Below, piece by piece: positions 1 to 8,827 of a stretch of DNA of 64,000 nucleotides. Position numbers and translations under genes: made by a program. Each line of letters opens with the position of its first letter. The first letter of the stretch is position 1. The DNA lies in contig NZ_QOHJ01000002.1 in NCBI RefSeq assembly GCF_003319185.1, positions 124,001 through 188,000 on the forward strand, written 5' to 3'. Under the pieces are notes generated by a model that ran no database searches, was not told the origin of the DNA, and worked only from the letters and a program-made list of their open reading frames with translations. This stretch comes from Blastococcus sp. TF02A-30 (GTDB lineage: Bacteria > Actinomycetota > Actinomycetes > Mycobacteriales > Geodermatophilaceae).

Positions 1-1
1 G

Positions 2-652
2 CACGCCTCGCACTACGGCATCGTGCTGGTGCGCACCTCGCCGGCTGATCCGCAGAACCGGCACGCCGGGCTCTCCCAGCTGCTGGTCGACCTCTCGCTG
101 CCGGGCATCACGGTCAACCCGATCCGCATCCTCGACGGCGGGCACCACTTCAACGAGGTCGTCTTCGAGGACGTCGTCGTCCCCGGCGACATGCTGCTCG
201 GGAAGGAGGGCGACGGCTGGCACCAGGTGACCGCGGAGCTGGCCTTCGAGCGGTCGGGGCCGGAACGGTTCCTGTCCACCTACCCGCTGCTCGCCGAGTT
301 CGGCCGGCGGGCCGCGGCCACCGGCGACCCGGCGCAGCTGGCCGCGCTGGGCCGGCTGTCGGCCCGGGTGCTGTCGCTGCGGCAGCTGTCGCTGCGGATC
401 GCGGCGGCGCTGGACCGCGGGGAGCTGCCGAACATCGCGGCGGCCCTGGTCAAGGACGTGGGGACGACGTTCGAGGCCGACGTCATCGACGAGGTGCGGC
501 GGGTGGTCGAGGTGACGCCGTCGCTGGACTCGCCGGACCCGCTGGCGCGGGCCCTGGCGGAGGCGCAGCTGCACCAGCCGGGCTTCACGCTGCGCGGCGG
601 GACGAACGAGATCCTGCGGGGGATCGTGGCACGAGGGCTGGGACTGCGATGA
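2..652 (+). CDS. Acyl-CoA dehydrogenase, C-terminal part (5' end outside window)
   Basis: The reading frame is open from base 2, so the gene begins upstream of the window; about 216 C-terminal residues are present. They cover the end of the middle beta domain (GITVNPIRILDGGHHFNEVVFEDVVVP, where family members bind substrate and FAD) and the C-terminal helical domain. The end GGTNEILRGIVARGLGLR is the typical acyl-CoA dehydrogenase C-terminus. The family oxidises acyl-CoA to trans-2-enoyl-CoA with FAD and passes electrons to ETF. The stop overlaps the next gene's start by 4 bases (ATGA). Paired acyl-CoA dehydrogenase subunits of this kind in actinobacteria often form mixed complexes in steroid or branched-acid breakdown; that role is inferred here. 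Confidence 0.93.
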   Translation, partial: HASHYGIVLVRTSPADPQNRHAGLSQLLVDLSLPGITVNPIRILDGGHHFNEVVFEDVVVPGDMLLGKEGDGWHQVTAELAFERSGPERFLSTYPLLAEFGRRAAATGDPAQLAALGRLSARVLSLRQLSLRIAAALDRGELPNIAAALVKDVGTTFEADVIDEVRRVVEVTPSLDSPDPLARALAEAQLHQPGFTLRGGTNEILRGIVARGLGLR

Positions 653-1689
653 GCGATCAGGACCTGGTGATCGAGACCGTCCGCGACATCCTGGGCGGGT
701 TCGAGCCGTTCGACCCGACGCCGGAGCGGCGCTGGGACGACGGGCTGTGGGCCGCGCTGGCCGATGCCGGGCTGACCGGTGTGGGGCTGCCGGAGTCGAT
801 GGGCGGCTCGGGCGGTGACCTCGCCGACGCGGTGGCGATCGTCCGCACGCTCGCCTCGGGTGCCGCGGCGGTGCCGGTGGCCGAGCAGCTGCTCGTGGCC
901 GGGCCGGCGGTGCTGGCGGCCGGGCTGCCGCTCCCGCCGGTCGAGGAGCCGCTGACCTTCGCGGCCGCCGACGCGGTGACCTCCGCGCCCGCGGGCGACG
1001 CGTTCGCGCTGACCGGGACGGTGACCGACGTGCCCTGGACGGGGGCGGCCCGGCACCTGGCGCTGCTGCTGCCGGGGCCGGCGATCGCGCTGGTCGACGT
1101 CGGCGGCCTCGCTGTGTCGGACGCGGCGAACCTGGCGGGGGAGCCGCGCGGGTCGCTGGTGCTGGACGGCGTCCCGGCGCTGGTCGAGCCGATCAACGCG
1201 GCGCAGGCGCGGGAGCTGCGGTCGGGCTACGCGCTGGCCCGGGCGGTGCAGCTGACGGCGGCGCTGGAGCAGGTACTGGCCTGGACGGTGCAGTACGCGG
1301 GGGAACGGCAGCAGTTCGGCCGGCCGCTGGCCAAGTTCCAGGCGATCCAGATGGAGCTCGCCGAGATGGCCGGTGAGGTGACGGCGGTGACGGCGCTGAC
1401 CGACGCCGCCGTGCAGGCGCTCATGCACGGGGAGGACGACTTCTGGCTGGCCGCGGCGGCGGCGAAGGTGCGCGCCGGGGCGGCCGTCGAGGTCGTGGCC
1501 CGGCTCGCGCACCAGGTGCACGGGGCCATCGGCTTCACCCAGGAGCACCGGCTGCACCACCTGACCAAGCGGCTGTGGTCGTGGCGGGACGAGGCCGGCG
1601 GCGAGCTGCACTGGTCGCGGAACCTGGCGGTCGGGCTGCTCGCCGACGGCGGCGACGGGCTCTGGCCGGCGCTGACGCGGGTGGTCTGA
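649..1689 (+). CDS. Acyl-CoA dehydrogenase family protein (second subunit of pair)
   Basis: 346 residues, slightly short for the family (about 380). The N-terminal helical domain is followed by a middle domain with weak FAD-site conservation. The C-terminal domain has the recognisable stretch YAGERQQFGRPLAKFQAIQ (about 224-242) and LAHQVHGAIGFTQEHRLHHLTKRLW, both diagnostic. The ATG overlaps the previous stop, so the two are translationally coupled and the products probably assemble together. The shorter, more divergent sequence suggests the partner-type subunit of a two-gene dehydrogenase; substrate unknown. Nothing in the sequence identifies regulation. Confidence 0.93.
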   Translation: MSDQDLVIETVRDILGGFEPFDPTPERRWDDGLWAALADAGLTGVGLPESMGGSGGDLADAVAIVRTLASGAAAVPVAEQLLVAGPAVLAAGLPLPPVEEPLTFAAADAVTSAPAGDAFALTGTVTDVPWTGAARHLALLLPGPAIALVDVGGLAVSDAANLAGEPRGSLVLDGVPALVEPINAAQARELRSGYALARAVQLTAALEQVLAWTVQYAGERQQFGRPLAKFQAIQMELAEMAGEVTAVTALTDAAVQALMHGEDDFWLAAAAAKVRAGAAVEVVARLAHQVHGAIGFTQEHRLHHLTKRLWSWRDEAGGELHWSRNLAVGLLADGGDGLWPALTRVV

Positions 1690-1747
1690 CACCGGGACGT
1701 TCGCCGCAGGCCACCTGCCCGACATCTGCGGGTGGTGGCATGGGGCC

Positions 1748-1918
1748 ATGACCGCGCGACCCGGCGAGCGACGCATCCCCGACGACGTGCACGTGGTGGA
1801 CGTGCACGGATCGCGGTTCCTGCTGGAGTGGTTGGACCGCGACGTCCTCGCGGCGGCGGCCGCGGCGCTGCTGGCCGCACCCGAGCTGCCGTCCGCAGGC
1901 GAGGCGCGGGCGGCCTGA
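1748..1918 (+). CDS. Small hypothetical protein (56 aa)
   Basis: The frame runs from ATG to TGA and encodes MTARPGERRIPDDVHVVDVHG... with an alanine-rich tail (VLAAAAAALLAAPELPS). It lies 58 bases downstream of the acyl-CoA dehydrogenase pair on the same strand and has actinobacterial codon use. I do not recognise a family. It may be a real small protein of the preceding operon, but a chance GC-rich frame cannot be excluded. Confidence 0.5.
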   Translation: MTARPGERRIPDDVHVVDVHGSRFLLEWLDRDVLAAAAAALLAAPELPSAGEARAA

Positions 1919-1951
1919 CCGGTCGGCCCGGCTGCGCCCGCGCCCGCCGGG

Positions 1952-2572
1952 TCAGACCGTCTCGGGCACCCGCAGGTGGGCCAGCGCCAGCTCGAAGGTC
2001 GCCACCTCTTCCACCTGGCCGCCGGTCTGGCGGGTGAACTCCTCGCGGAGGGCGGCGGCCTGCTCGGCGACGGCCTCCATGGCGGCGCGGTCGGCGTAGG
2101 TGATGGCGGTGGCCGCGCGCCCGGCGTCGTGGTCGACGAAGGAGCTGACGCTGCAGAAACCGGGCAGGTTCGAGATCCGGGGGACGACGCTGACCCCGAA
2201 GGCGTCGATGGCGTGGTCGATGCGCGCCGGGGCGTGCCGGGTCCAGATCACCCGCGTGCAGGCGGTGTCCGGGGCCTCGTGCAGCCGGTGGAGTACCGCG
2301 ATCCGCCACTCCTGGACCTCCGCCGGGCCGCGCAGGATGTCGGTGGCCCGCGCCCGCAGACCCTTCACCGCGTCGGTGCTGCGCCGCATCGCCTCGCGGT
2401 CGACCCAGGAGCTGGTGATGATGCAGCGTCCGGTCGCCCGGTCGGCGAGCATCGACATCCCGACGTAGCCGTCCATGCCCATCAGCGCGGGCATGACCTT
2501 GTCGCGGGTGTAGACCATGCCGGCATCGACCTGTTCCGGCACCCCGTGGATGGTCGTCGAGCGTGCGTACAT
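1952..2572 (-). CDS. Double antibiotic-biosynthesis-monooxygenase (ABM)-like protein, copy 1
   Basis: 206 residues, starting MYARSTTIHG at an ATG preceded by a GGGGGAACC ribosome site. The protein looks like two tandem ferredoxin-like halves of about 100 residues. The first contains MDGYVGMSMLADRATGRCIITSSWVDREAM and the second LPGFCSVSSFVDHDAGRAATAITYADRAAM. This pattern (GF/GYxGxSxx-D-x-G-x-TW) is typical of dimeric ABM-type proteins, which range from monooxygenases to structural or signalling roles; activity cannot be assigned. A paralogue of identical length lies at 17920-18540, with the same start MYARSTT and end FELAxxHLRVPE. Both lie beside CoA-ester metabolism genes. Confidence 0.8.
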   Translation of the reverse strand: MYARSTTIHGVPEQVDAGMVYTRDKVMPALMGMDGYVGMSMLADRATGRCIITSSWVDREAMRRSTDAVKGLRARATDILRGPAEVQEWRIAVLHRLHEAPDTACTRVIWTRHAPARIDHAIDAFGVSVVPRISNLPGFCSVSSFVDHDAGRAATAITYADRAAMEAVAEQAAALREEFTRQTGGQVEEVATFELALAHLRVPETV

Positions 2573-2741
2573 GTGCGGTTCCCCCTGGTGCCGTGCAGCG
2601 ACGCCCTGGCGGCCCCGCCGCAGGGCCTCACTGTGCTCGGAGGGGGCCTGGAGCGGAACAGGATCGCGCGCGTCGGTGACCGTGCGGAGTCGGGCACGGC
2701 CGCGGCCGCTGCGCCGTCGTGCGCGGGCGGTCCGGCTCACT

Positions 2742-2786
2742 CACAGTTGTGCTCTGCCCCGCTCCACGGGGCAGAGCACAACTGTG
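2742..2786 (-). terminator. Perfect 19-bp hairpin, probable intrinsic terminator
   Basis: Arms 2742-2760 and 2768-2786 are exact reverse complements around a 7-base loop. There is no T-run, as is usual for actinobacterial hairpin terminators. It sits downstream of the minus-strand ATPase gene (2873-3637) and upstream of the minus-strand ABM-like gene. It would end ATPase transcription and insulate the ABM gene; a protein-binding palindrome is the alternative. Confidence 0.6.
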
Positions 2787-2872
2787 CGAGGCCCACCCTC
2801 GAGGACCCGCACCGGCGCGCCGGCCCGCACGCCGGCCAGCACCTCTGGCAGTTCCCGGCGCGTTCCCGCAGC

Positions 2873-3637
2873 TCAGCGCAGGTGACGGAGGAACATCTCG
2901 GGGCGGTCCAGGAACGCGCGCCACGACGTGACGAGGTCGCAGTCGTCGTACTCGACCGGGGCGACGCCGTGCTCACCGAGCTGCAGCAGCTGCGCCCCCG
3001 GCAGCGCGGCGAGCACGGGGGAGTGGGTGGCGAGCAGGATCTGGCTGCCGGCCGCCAGCATGTCGCTCATGATCGAGAGCAGCACCAGGCTGCTGTCGAA
3101 GGACAGCGCCGACTCCGGCTCGTCGAGCACGTAGAACCCCGGCTCGGCGACCATGCCGGCGAGCACCTGCAGGAAGCCCTCGCCGTGGCTGCGCTGCAGG
3201 ATCGGCCCCTCGATCCGCTCGGCCCACCGCCCGCGCCCGGAGAACTTGTCGGCCTGGGCGTGCAGCCGCTCGGCGCGGAGGAAGACCCCGCCGGTCGGCC
3301 CGCCGCGGGTGTACGACAGCCGCAGCGCGCGGTGCAGGTCGGAGTCCTCCGACGAGGGCTCGGCGACGGCCTGCTGCAGCCAGTCCTCGCGGAACGCCGA
3401 CATCCGCCGTCCCCACGCCGCGGCGACCGCCTCGACGACGGTGGACTTCCCGGCGCCGTTGGCGCCGATCAGCACCGTGGCACCGGGGTGCAGCCGCAGG
3501 CCCTCGTCGTAGATCTGCCGCACCACCGGGATCGTGTACGGCCAGCGGCCGGGATCGGCCTGCCCGCGGTCGATGGTCAGCTCGGTGACCGGCACACCCG
3601 GCTGCCGGCTCGTTCGGGCACGCGTCGCGGGAGGCAC
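2873..3637 (-). CDS. AAA family ATPase (ABC/SMC-type nucleotide-binding fold)
   Basis: 254 residues. Walker A GANGAGKS lies at about 58-65. A signature-like region is followed by Walker B with GFYVLDEPESALS (about 165-177) and an H-loop in LLATHSPVLAALP. This is a single-domain predicted ATPase of the COG3910/AAA_21 type, without membrane segments or a partner nuclease beside it. The GTG start is supported by AGGA seven bases upstream. Such proteins are soluble ATPases of unknown function. A hairpin terminator follows. It is not in an obvious defence context, so a housekeeping role is as likely as an immune one. Confidence 0.85.
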   Translation of the reverse strand: MPPATRARTSRQPGVPVTELTIDRGQADPGRWPYTIPVVRQIYDEGLRLHPGATVLIGANGAGKSTVVEAVAAAWGRRMSAFREDWLQQAVAEPSSEDSDLHRALRLSYTRGGPTGGVFLRAERLHAQADKFSGRGRWAERIEGPILQRSHGEGFLQVLAGMVAEPGFYVLDEPESALSFDSSLVLLSIMSDMLAAGSQILLATHSPVLAALPGAQLLQLGEHGVAPVEYDDCDLVTSWRAFLDRPEMFLRHLR

Positions 3638-3662
3638 GCACCGTTCCTAGCAGCGGGCTCCG

Positions 3663-4076
3663 TCAGCCCGGGAGGTCGACCAGCGGCACGATCGCGCCAC
3701 CGGCGGCCAGGTGCAGGCTCCAGGTGAGGTCCGATCCGGCGAACGCCTCGCGCAGGGCGGTCGCCCACGCGTCGTCGTCCCGGGTGGCGGACGGCCGGCC
3801 CGGACGGCAGAGCGCCATGGCGACGTGCCCGAGCAGGAGCCCGTGCGCCGCGGCCACCTGCTCGCACATGTCCGCGAGGTTGGCCAGCATCGGCCGGTCG
3901 GGCACCGCGGGGACGCCGTCGACCGGGATGACGACGGGCACCATCAGCCCGTCGTCGAGCCAGGTGAGCCAGAGGGCGCGGGCGCCGAACACCGGCTCGC
4001 CCAGGAGGGCGTGCCAGCGGGCGGTGAGCTCGTCAGCGGTGCGGACGGGGACGTCGGCGAGCGGTGGCTTCGTCAT
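3663..4076 (-). CDS. Hypothetical protein (137 aa)
   Basis: Begins MTKPPLADVPVRTADEL; an ATG 48 bases upstream in frame is less likely because it adds a low-complexity leader. The sequence is soluble and mixed alpha/beta, with LWLTWLDDGLMVPVVIPVDGVPAVPDRPMLANL and a C-terminal WSLHLAAGGAIVPLVDLPG. I do not recognise a domain with certainty. It lies between the ATPase and the transglycosylase on the same strand and may share a transcript with the ATPase (25-base gap). Confidence 0.72.
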   Translation of the reverse strand: MTKPPLADVPVRTADELTARWHALLGEPVFGARALWLTWLDDGLMVPVVIPVDGVPAVPDRPMLANLADMCEQVAAAHGLLLGHVAMALCRPGRPSATRDDDAWATALREAFAGSDLTWSLHLAAGGAIVPLVDLPG

Positions 4077-4128
4077 GCGGCACACCGTGGCAGCGGGAGG
4101 CGACCTCCCGCCGACGGTTTCCACAGGC

Positions 4129-5262
4129 TCAGCCGGTGCCCTCCTCGGCGATCAGCTCGGCGATCGCCTCGGGGCGCTCGGAGCAGTCGTCGCCGGCGTC
4201 GGGCTGGTCGGAGGCCAGGCCCTCGACGCCGACGTCCTCGACCGGGCCGAACCCCTTGCTGGCCAGGTGCGGCGGCACCCGCTTCTGCGCGTTGAGCACG
4301 TGCGAGCGGGACAGCCAGCCCTTTCCGTCGGCGACGTCGAAGTCGAGCCCGCCGCCGGGCGCCCGCTGTACGTGCCCGGGGGAGGGGAGCAGGCCGACGA
4401 GCTGCGCCGATTGGTCGACCGTCAGCGTGGACGGCGGGGTGTCGAAGTAGTACCAGCTGGCGCTGCAGATCCCGTAGATCGTCGGGCCGAACTGCGCGTA
4501 GTTGACGTAGAGCTCGAGCATCCGGCGGTCGTCGAGCAGGTAGGCCATCTCGGTCGAGAGCACCGCCTCGACCCCCTTGCGCCAGACGCTCATCGACGAG
4601 CTGAGGAACACGTTCTTCGCCACCTGCTGCGGGATGGTCGAACCCGACGGGTCCTCGCCGCCCTTGAGGTGCGCCTCGGCGCGGCCGGCGAGCTCGCTCC
4701 AGTCGAAGGCGCCGCTGCGGTGGGGCAGGTCCTGGTCCTCGTGCGCGATGACCGACGCCAGCAGGTTGCGCGAGACGTGCTCGATGGGCACCGACTGCTG
4801 GATGGAGCCGTCCGGGTTGGCGGCCATGAACGCCGTCGTCGGCGGGTCGATCCAGCGCAGCGACACGAGCACGAGCAGCTGGACGACGAACAGCACGCCG
4901 GCCACCGCGCCGAACCGGCGCAGCAGCCGGCGGCGGCGCCTCGGCCGCGGCGGAGCGGCCGGTGGCGGAACTCCCCGCCGACGGCGCGCCTCACGAGGAC
5001 GGCGCCCGGGACGGCGCGGCTCGGCCGGCGGAGCGGCCCACGGGTCCTGCGGGTACCCGGGCGGCGGGTACCGGTCCTCCGGGTGCTGCCGAGGCGGGTA
5101 CTGCGGGGGCGGGTACGAGCCCGGCGGCGGGTAGCCCGGTGGCGGGTATCCCGGCGGGGCCCACGGCTGCTCGGGTGCCGGACCGGCGGCGGGCATCGGC
5201 CGGGTGGGCACCCGGTCGGTCGGCTGCCCGTGCTCCGGTCGGCGGCGCGGTCGGAGCGGCAT
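4129..5262 (-). CDS. Monofunctional GT51-type peptidoglycan transglycosylase
   Basis: 377 residues. A Pro/Gly/Tyr-rich cytoplasmic tail (about 1-100, with repeated PPPGYPP units and a basic RRRRRLLRR patch) precedes one membrane segment (about 115-135, VAGVLFVVQLLVLVSL). The GT51 domain follows, with the catalytic-Glu motif in VIAHEDQDLPHRSGAFDW and the conserved GSTIPQQVAKNVFL. LELYVNYAQFGPTIYGICSASWYYF matches the distal GT51 motif. There is no transpeptidase domain, so it should polymerise lipid II glycan strands outside the membrane without cross-linking. The first motif is slightly divergent from ED..F..H..G. Confidence 0.85.
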   Translation of the reverse strand: MPLRPRRRPEHGQPTDRVPTRPMPAAGPAPEQPWAPPGYPPPGYPPPGSYPPPQYPPRQHPEDRYPPPGYPQDPWAAPPAEPRRPGRRPREARRRRGVPPPAAPPRPRRRRRLLRRFGAVAGVLFVVQLLVLVSLRWIDPPTTAFMAANPDGSIQQSVPIEHVSRNLLASVIAHEDQDLPHRSGAFDWSELAGRAEAHLKGGEDPSGSTIPQQVAKNVFLSSSMSVWRKGVEAVLSTEMAYLLDDRRMLELYVNYAQFGPTIYGICSASWYYFDTPPSTLTVDQSAQLVGLLPSPGHVQRAPGGGLDFDVADGKGWLSRSHVLNAQKRVPPHLASKGFGPVEDVGVEGLASDQPDAGDDCSERPEAIAELIAEEGTG

Positions 5263-5330
5263 GCGTCGTCCTCCCCAGCCGGCGGTCCGAGCTGCCGATG
5301 GTAGGTGCCCCGGCTGGGAGCCTCGTCCGC

Positions 5331-6362
5331 TCAGCGGTGCGGGACGCCGCCCGGGCCGTGGTCGGCCGGCACCTCGTCACCGGCGGGGACCGGTCCGGGC
5401 GGGGTGCCGTCGCCGAACGGGGAACCGCCCAGCTCCTCGCGCCCGTGCGGGGTCAGCCAGACCGACGTGTCGGGACCCGCCGGGATGATCTGCGTCGGGT
5501 TGATGTCCTTGTGGACGACGTAGTAGTGCTCCTTGATCTGCGGGAAGTCGATCGTGTCGCCGAAGCCCGGGGTCTGGAACAGGTCGCGGGCGTAGCCCCA
5601 CAGGGCGCGGAACTCGGTCAGCTTCTGCCGGTTGCACTTGAAGTGGCCGTGGTAGACGGCGTCGAAGCGGGCCAGCGTGGTGAACAGCCGGACGTCGGCC
5701 TCGGTGATCGTGCCGCCCATCAAGAAGCGCTGCCCGGAGAGCCGCTCCTCCAGCCAGTCCAGCGCGCTGAACAGCCGGGCGTAGGACTTGTCGTAGGCGC
5801 GCTGCGAGCCGGAGAAGCCGCAGCGGTACACGCCGTTGTTGACCTCGGTGTAGACCCGCTCCATCACCTCGTCCATCTCCTCGCGCAGGTGCTCCGGGTA
5901 GAGGTCCGGGGCGCCGTCGCGGTGGAACTGCGTCCACTCGGTGGAGAGGTCGAGCGTGATCTGCGGGAAGTCGTTGGTGACGACGGCACCGCTCGGGACG
6001 TCGACGACCGCCGGCACCGTGATGCCCTTCGGGTACTCCGGGTCGCGGGCGAAGTACGCCTCCTGGAGCCGTTCGTAGCCGAGCACCGGGTCGCGGCCGC
6101 CGGGGTCGAGGTCGAAGGTCCAGCTGCGCTCGTCGTGGGTGGGGCCGCACAGCCCCATCGAGATCGCGTCCTCCAGGCCGAGCAGCCGGCGCACGATGAT
6201 CGAGCGGTTGGCCCACGGGCACGCGCGGGCGGCGACCAGCCGGTAGCGACCGGCCTCCACCGGCCAGCCGTCGCGGCCGTCGGCGGTGATGCGGTCGGAG
6301 ATGTACTTCGTGTCCCGCTGGTAGTCCTTCTCGACGTAACCGGATCCGCTGTTCTCGCTCAC
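5331..6362 (-). CDS. Glutathione S-transferase family (YqjG/ECM4-type) reductase
   Basis: About 343 residues. The thioredoxin-like N-domain carries the conserved RACPWANRS motif (active-site Cys about 48). The C-terminal helical domain is typical of glutathionyl-hydroquinone reductases (EEMDEVMERVYTEVNNGVYRCGFS; SQRAYDKSYARLFSALDWLEERL). Family members reductively remove a thiol from hydroquinone conjugates. Actinobacteria usually carry mycothiol, so the true thiol may differ. Two GTG starts, at 6362 and 6371, are possible; the inner one is preferred because GGGAAG lies at a better distance from it. Confidence 0.88.
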   Translation of the reverse strand: MSENSGSGYVEKDYQRDTKYISDRITADGRDGWPVEAGRYRLVAARACPWANRSIIVRRLLGLEDAISMGLCGPTHDERSWTFDLDPGGRDPVLGYERLQEAYFARDPEYPKGITVPAVVDVPSGAVVTNDFPQITLDLSTEWTQFHRDGAPDLYPEHLREEMDEVMERVYTEVNNGVYRCGFSGSQRAYDKSYARLFSALDWLEERLSGQRFLMGGTITEADVRLFTTLARFDAVYHGHFKCNRQKLTEFRALWGYARDLFQTPGFGDTIDFPQIKEHYYVVHKDINPTQIIPAGPDTSVWLTPHGREELGGSPFGDGTPPGPVPAGDEVPADHGPGGVPHR

Positions 6363-6556
6363 CCGGGCCACTCTTCCCGAACCGGCCGCGCCGTGCAGGG
6401 CAGCCCGCCGTGCGCTGCGACACCCGGGAGCGGGGGAGGGCCCCCGCGAGAGGGCCGTCCGTCCGGGCGGGCCGGTGTCGCGGCGGTCACACCCCTCCCG
6501 GGTGAGAACGGGCCGCTGAGCTGCGGGAACACCGTCGTCAGGACGACAACCCCAGC

Positions 6557-8350
6557 ATGACCATGGGAATGCTGGAGGGCGGCTGGCGCGCGCTCGCGGA
6601 CGCGCGCGAGGCCCCCGCGACGGTGGGGGAGCTGGCCTTCGACGTGCCGGTCCTGCCCGGCACGAGCACCTGCGAGGAGCTGGACCGCCTGCTCGGCCGC
6701 TCGACCAGCAGCTGCGCGGTCGTGCAGCACCCGGAGCTCGACGGCGTCGTAGGGCTGGTCGAGCGCGGCCGGTTCGAGGCGCTGATGAGCGGCCCGTACG
6801 GCTACGGGCGCTCCCTCTACGGCCGCCGCCGGGTCGCCGACATGGCGCAGTGGGACGCCCTCACCGTCACCCCGGACACCTCCGTCGTCGAGGCGTCCAG
6901 CCGCGCCATCACCCGGCCGGCCGCCTACGTGCAGGACCACGTCCTGGTGCAGGACGGCGCCACCGTGCGCGCCGTCGCGATGCCGGTGCTGCTGTCGGCG
7001 GTCGCCCGCGACCTCGCCGACCAGGCGCTGCGCGACCCGCTCACCGGGCTGGCCAACCGGGAGGCGTTCTTCGCCCGCGTCGAGGAGTCCTGCCGGCGCA
7101 GCGCCACCCAGCCGGGCCACCAGACCGCGGTCCTCTACCTCGACCTCGACGGCTTCAAGGCCGTCAACGACACCCTGGGCCACGACCGCGGCGACGCGCT
7201 GCTGCGCGAGGTCGCCGGCGCGCTGGCCGGCGTGGCCCGCCCCGACGACCTGGTCGGCCGGCTGGGCGGCGACGAGTTCGCGGTGTGCCTCGACATCGAG
7301 ACCGGCGGCTCCGGCGACGTCGCCGTCACCGGCATCGCAGAGGACATCGCCGCCCGCATGCACGCCGCCGTCGCCACCCTGAGCCGGGACGACGGCGCCA
7401 CCGCCCGGGTGCGGGCCAGCGTCGGCGTCGCGGTCTCCGCCGCCCGCGGGCAGACCGACCCGCGGGTGCTGGTGCGGGCCGCCGACCTGGCCATGTACAC
7501 CGGCAAGCGCGAGGGCGGCGACGTGATCCACGGCCCCGTCGTCGTCTCCACGTCGGTGGACGCCGACCCGCTGCTGGGCACGAGCATCGCCGAGGCGGTC
7601 GAGCGGGGCGAGTTCCGGCTGCTGTTCCAGCCGATCGTCGAGCTCGCCGACGGCCGCCTGGCCAGCCTCGAGGCGCTGGTCCGCTGGGAGCACCCGCGGC
7701 TCGGGCTGCTGACGCCGGACGCCTTCCTCCCGGCGGCCGCGCGTTCGGGGCAGCTGGTCGCGCTCGACGACTGGGTGCTGCGGACGGCGACCCGCGAGTT
7801 CGCCGACTGGCGGCAGGCCGAGGCCGAGGCGGGCCGGGACGCGCTCGTCTCGCTGAACGTGAACGTGAGCACCGACCGGCTGCTCACGCCGGGGCTGCGC
7901 GACGTGCTGCTGGACGCCGCCACCGACGCCGCCCTGCAGCCGGCGCTGATCCGTGTCGAGGTGCCGGAGTCGCTGGTCGTGGACCAGCTGGCGCCGGCCG
8001 CCGAGCCGCTGGCCCAGCTCTCGGCCGCCGGGTTCAAGGTGACCCTGGACGACGTCGGGGCCGGCGGGACGGCGCTGCGCCACCTGCGGGACGTGACCGC
8101 CGACGGGCTGAAGATCGACCGCTCCTACGTGCAGCGGGTGCTCACCGACGACCGCGACCGCGCCCTGGTGCAGCTGCTCATCGACTTCGCCGCCACCACC
8201 GGCAGCGCGATCACCGCCGAGGGCGTGGAGACCGTGCCGCAGCGCGACGTGCTGCTGGAGATGGGGTGCCGGTACGCACAGGGGTGGCTGTTCTCCCGCG
8301 CCGTCCCGATCGGGGAGCTGCGCGCACCGAAGGCGGCCGCGCGGGTCTGA
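6557..8350 (+). CDS. Bifunctional diguanylate cyclase/phosphodiesterase (GGDEF-EAL)
   Basis: 597 residues. The N-terminal about 150 residues resemble a CBS-like sensor pair (SCAVVQHPELDGVVGLVERGRFEALM; WDALTVTPDTSVVEA). The GGDEF domain (about 155-320) has an intact RLGGDEFAV active site. The EAL domain (about 345-590) has LEALVRWEHP, LNVNVS, LDDVGAGGTALRHL, LKIDRS, ITAEGVET and a terminal YAQGWLFSRA, so most metal and catalytic residues look retained (DDFGTG is DDVGAG). It should make and/or break cyclic di-GMP. No membrane segment was seen. It is a single gene upstream of the convergent DUF1810 gene. Confidence 0.95.
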   Translation: MTMGMLEGGWRALADAREAPATVGELAFDVPVLPGTSTCEELDRLLGRSTSSCAVVQHPELDGVVGLVERGRFEALMSGPYGYGRSLYGRRRVADMAQWDALTVTPDTSVVEASSRAITRPAAYVQDHVLVQDGATVRAVAMPVLLSAVARDLADQALRDPLTGLANREAFFARVEESCRRSATQPGHQTAVLYLDLDGFKAVNDTLGHDRGDALLREVAGALAGVARPDDLVGRLGGDEFAVCLDIETGGSGDVAVTGIAEDIAARMHAAVATLSRDDGATARVRASVGVAVSAARGQTDPRVLVRAADLAMYTGKREGGDVIHGPVVVSTSVDADPLLGTSIAEAVERGEFRLLFQPIVELADGRLASLEALVRWEHPRLGLLTPDAFLPAAARSGQLVALDDWVLRTATREFADWRQAEAEAGRDALVSLNVNVSTDRLLTPGLRDVLLDAATDAALQPALIRVEVPESLVVDQLAPAAEPLAQLSAAGFKVTLDDVGAGGTALRHLRDVTADGLKIDRSYVQRVLTDDRDRALVQLLIDFAATTGSAITAEGVETVPQRDVLLEMGCRYAQGWLFSRAVPIGELRAPKAAARV

Positions 8351-8353
8351 CGC

Positions 8354-8773
8354 TCAGAGCAGGGACGTCGTCGCGTCGTCCTCGGCGCCGCCGAAGTAGT
8401 GGTCGAGCACCTGGCGGAACACCGGCTGGTCCGGGTCGGCGTGCGCGAACAGCGTCATCGACGAGCGCAGCTTCTGCGCGTCGACCGGCCCCATCACCTG
8501 CACCGGGTCGTCGACGTCGAGGCCGGTGAGCGCGCGGGCGCACTCGACCAGCCGCGGCCCGAGGACGGGGTGGGCGAGGTAGGCGCGGGCTTCCTCCAGG
8601 CCCGATACGGCGAACCGCTGGGCCATCCCGCTGCGGCCCAGCCCGGCGATCTGCGGGAAGACGAACCACATCCAGTGGGTGCGCTTCTCGCCGGCGCGCA
8701 GCTCGGCGAGCGCCTGGTCGTAGGTGGCGCGCTGGGCGTCGACGAACCGCTGCAGGTCGAAGGGGTCGCTCAC
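8354..8773 (-). CDS. DUF1810 family protein
   Basis: 139 residues, GTG start. The family pattern is clear: DLQRFVDAQRATYDQALAELRAGEKRTHWMWFVFPQIAGLG, then AQRFAVSGLEEARAYLAHPVLGPRLVECARALTGL and LRSSMTLFAHADPDQPVFRQVLDHYFGG. The fold is small and helical and the biochemical role is unknown. It is convergent with the GGDEF-EAL gene (3-base gap) and divergent from the TIGR03086 gene. Confidence 0.92.
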   Translation of the reverse strand: MSDPFDLQRFVDAQRATYDQALAELRAGEKRTHWMWFVFPQIAGLGRSGMAQRFAVSGLEEARAYLAHPVLGPRLVECARALTGLDVDDPVQVMGPVDAQKLRSSMTLFAHADPDQPVFRQVLDHYFGGAEDDATTSLL

Positions 8774-8827
8774 GCCGACCTACCTTGCCCGCGATGACTC
8801 CGGCCCGCCGGTCGGGTCCTACCCGGC

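Noticed and set aside
280-1776. Long minus-strand open frame antisense to the acyl-CoA dehydrogenases
   Set aside because: Arg/Pro/Gln-rich translation without domains; a typical shadow of high-GC coding on the other strand.
5050-5165. Short tandem GC-rich repeats resembling a repeat array
   Set aside because: They are the PPPGYPP codon repeats of the transglycosylase N-terminus, not an independent repeat or CRISPR.
4962-6560. Long plus-strand open frame across the transglycosylase and reductase genes
   Set aside because: Low-complexity shadow; the minus-strand genes have clear catalytic motifs.
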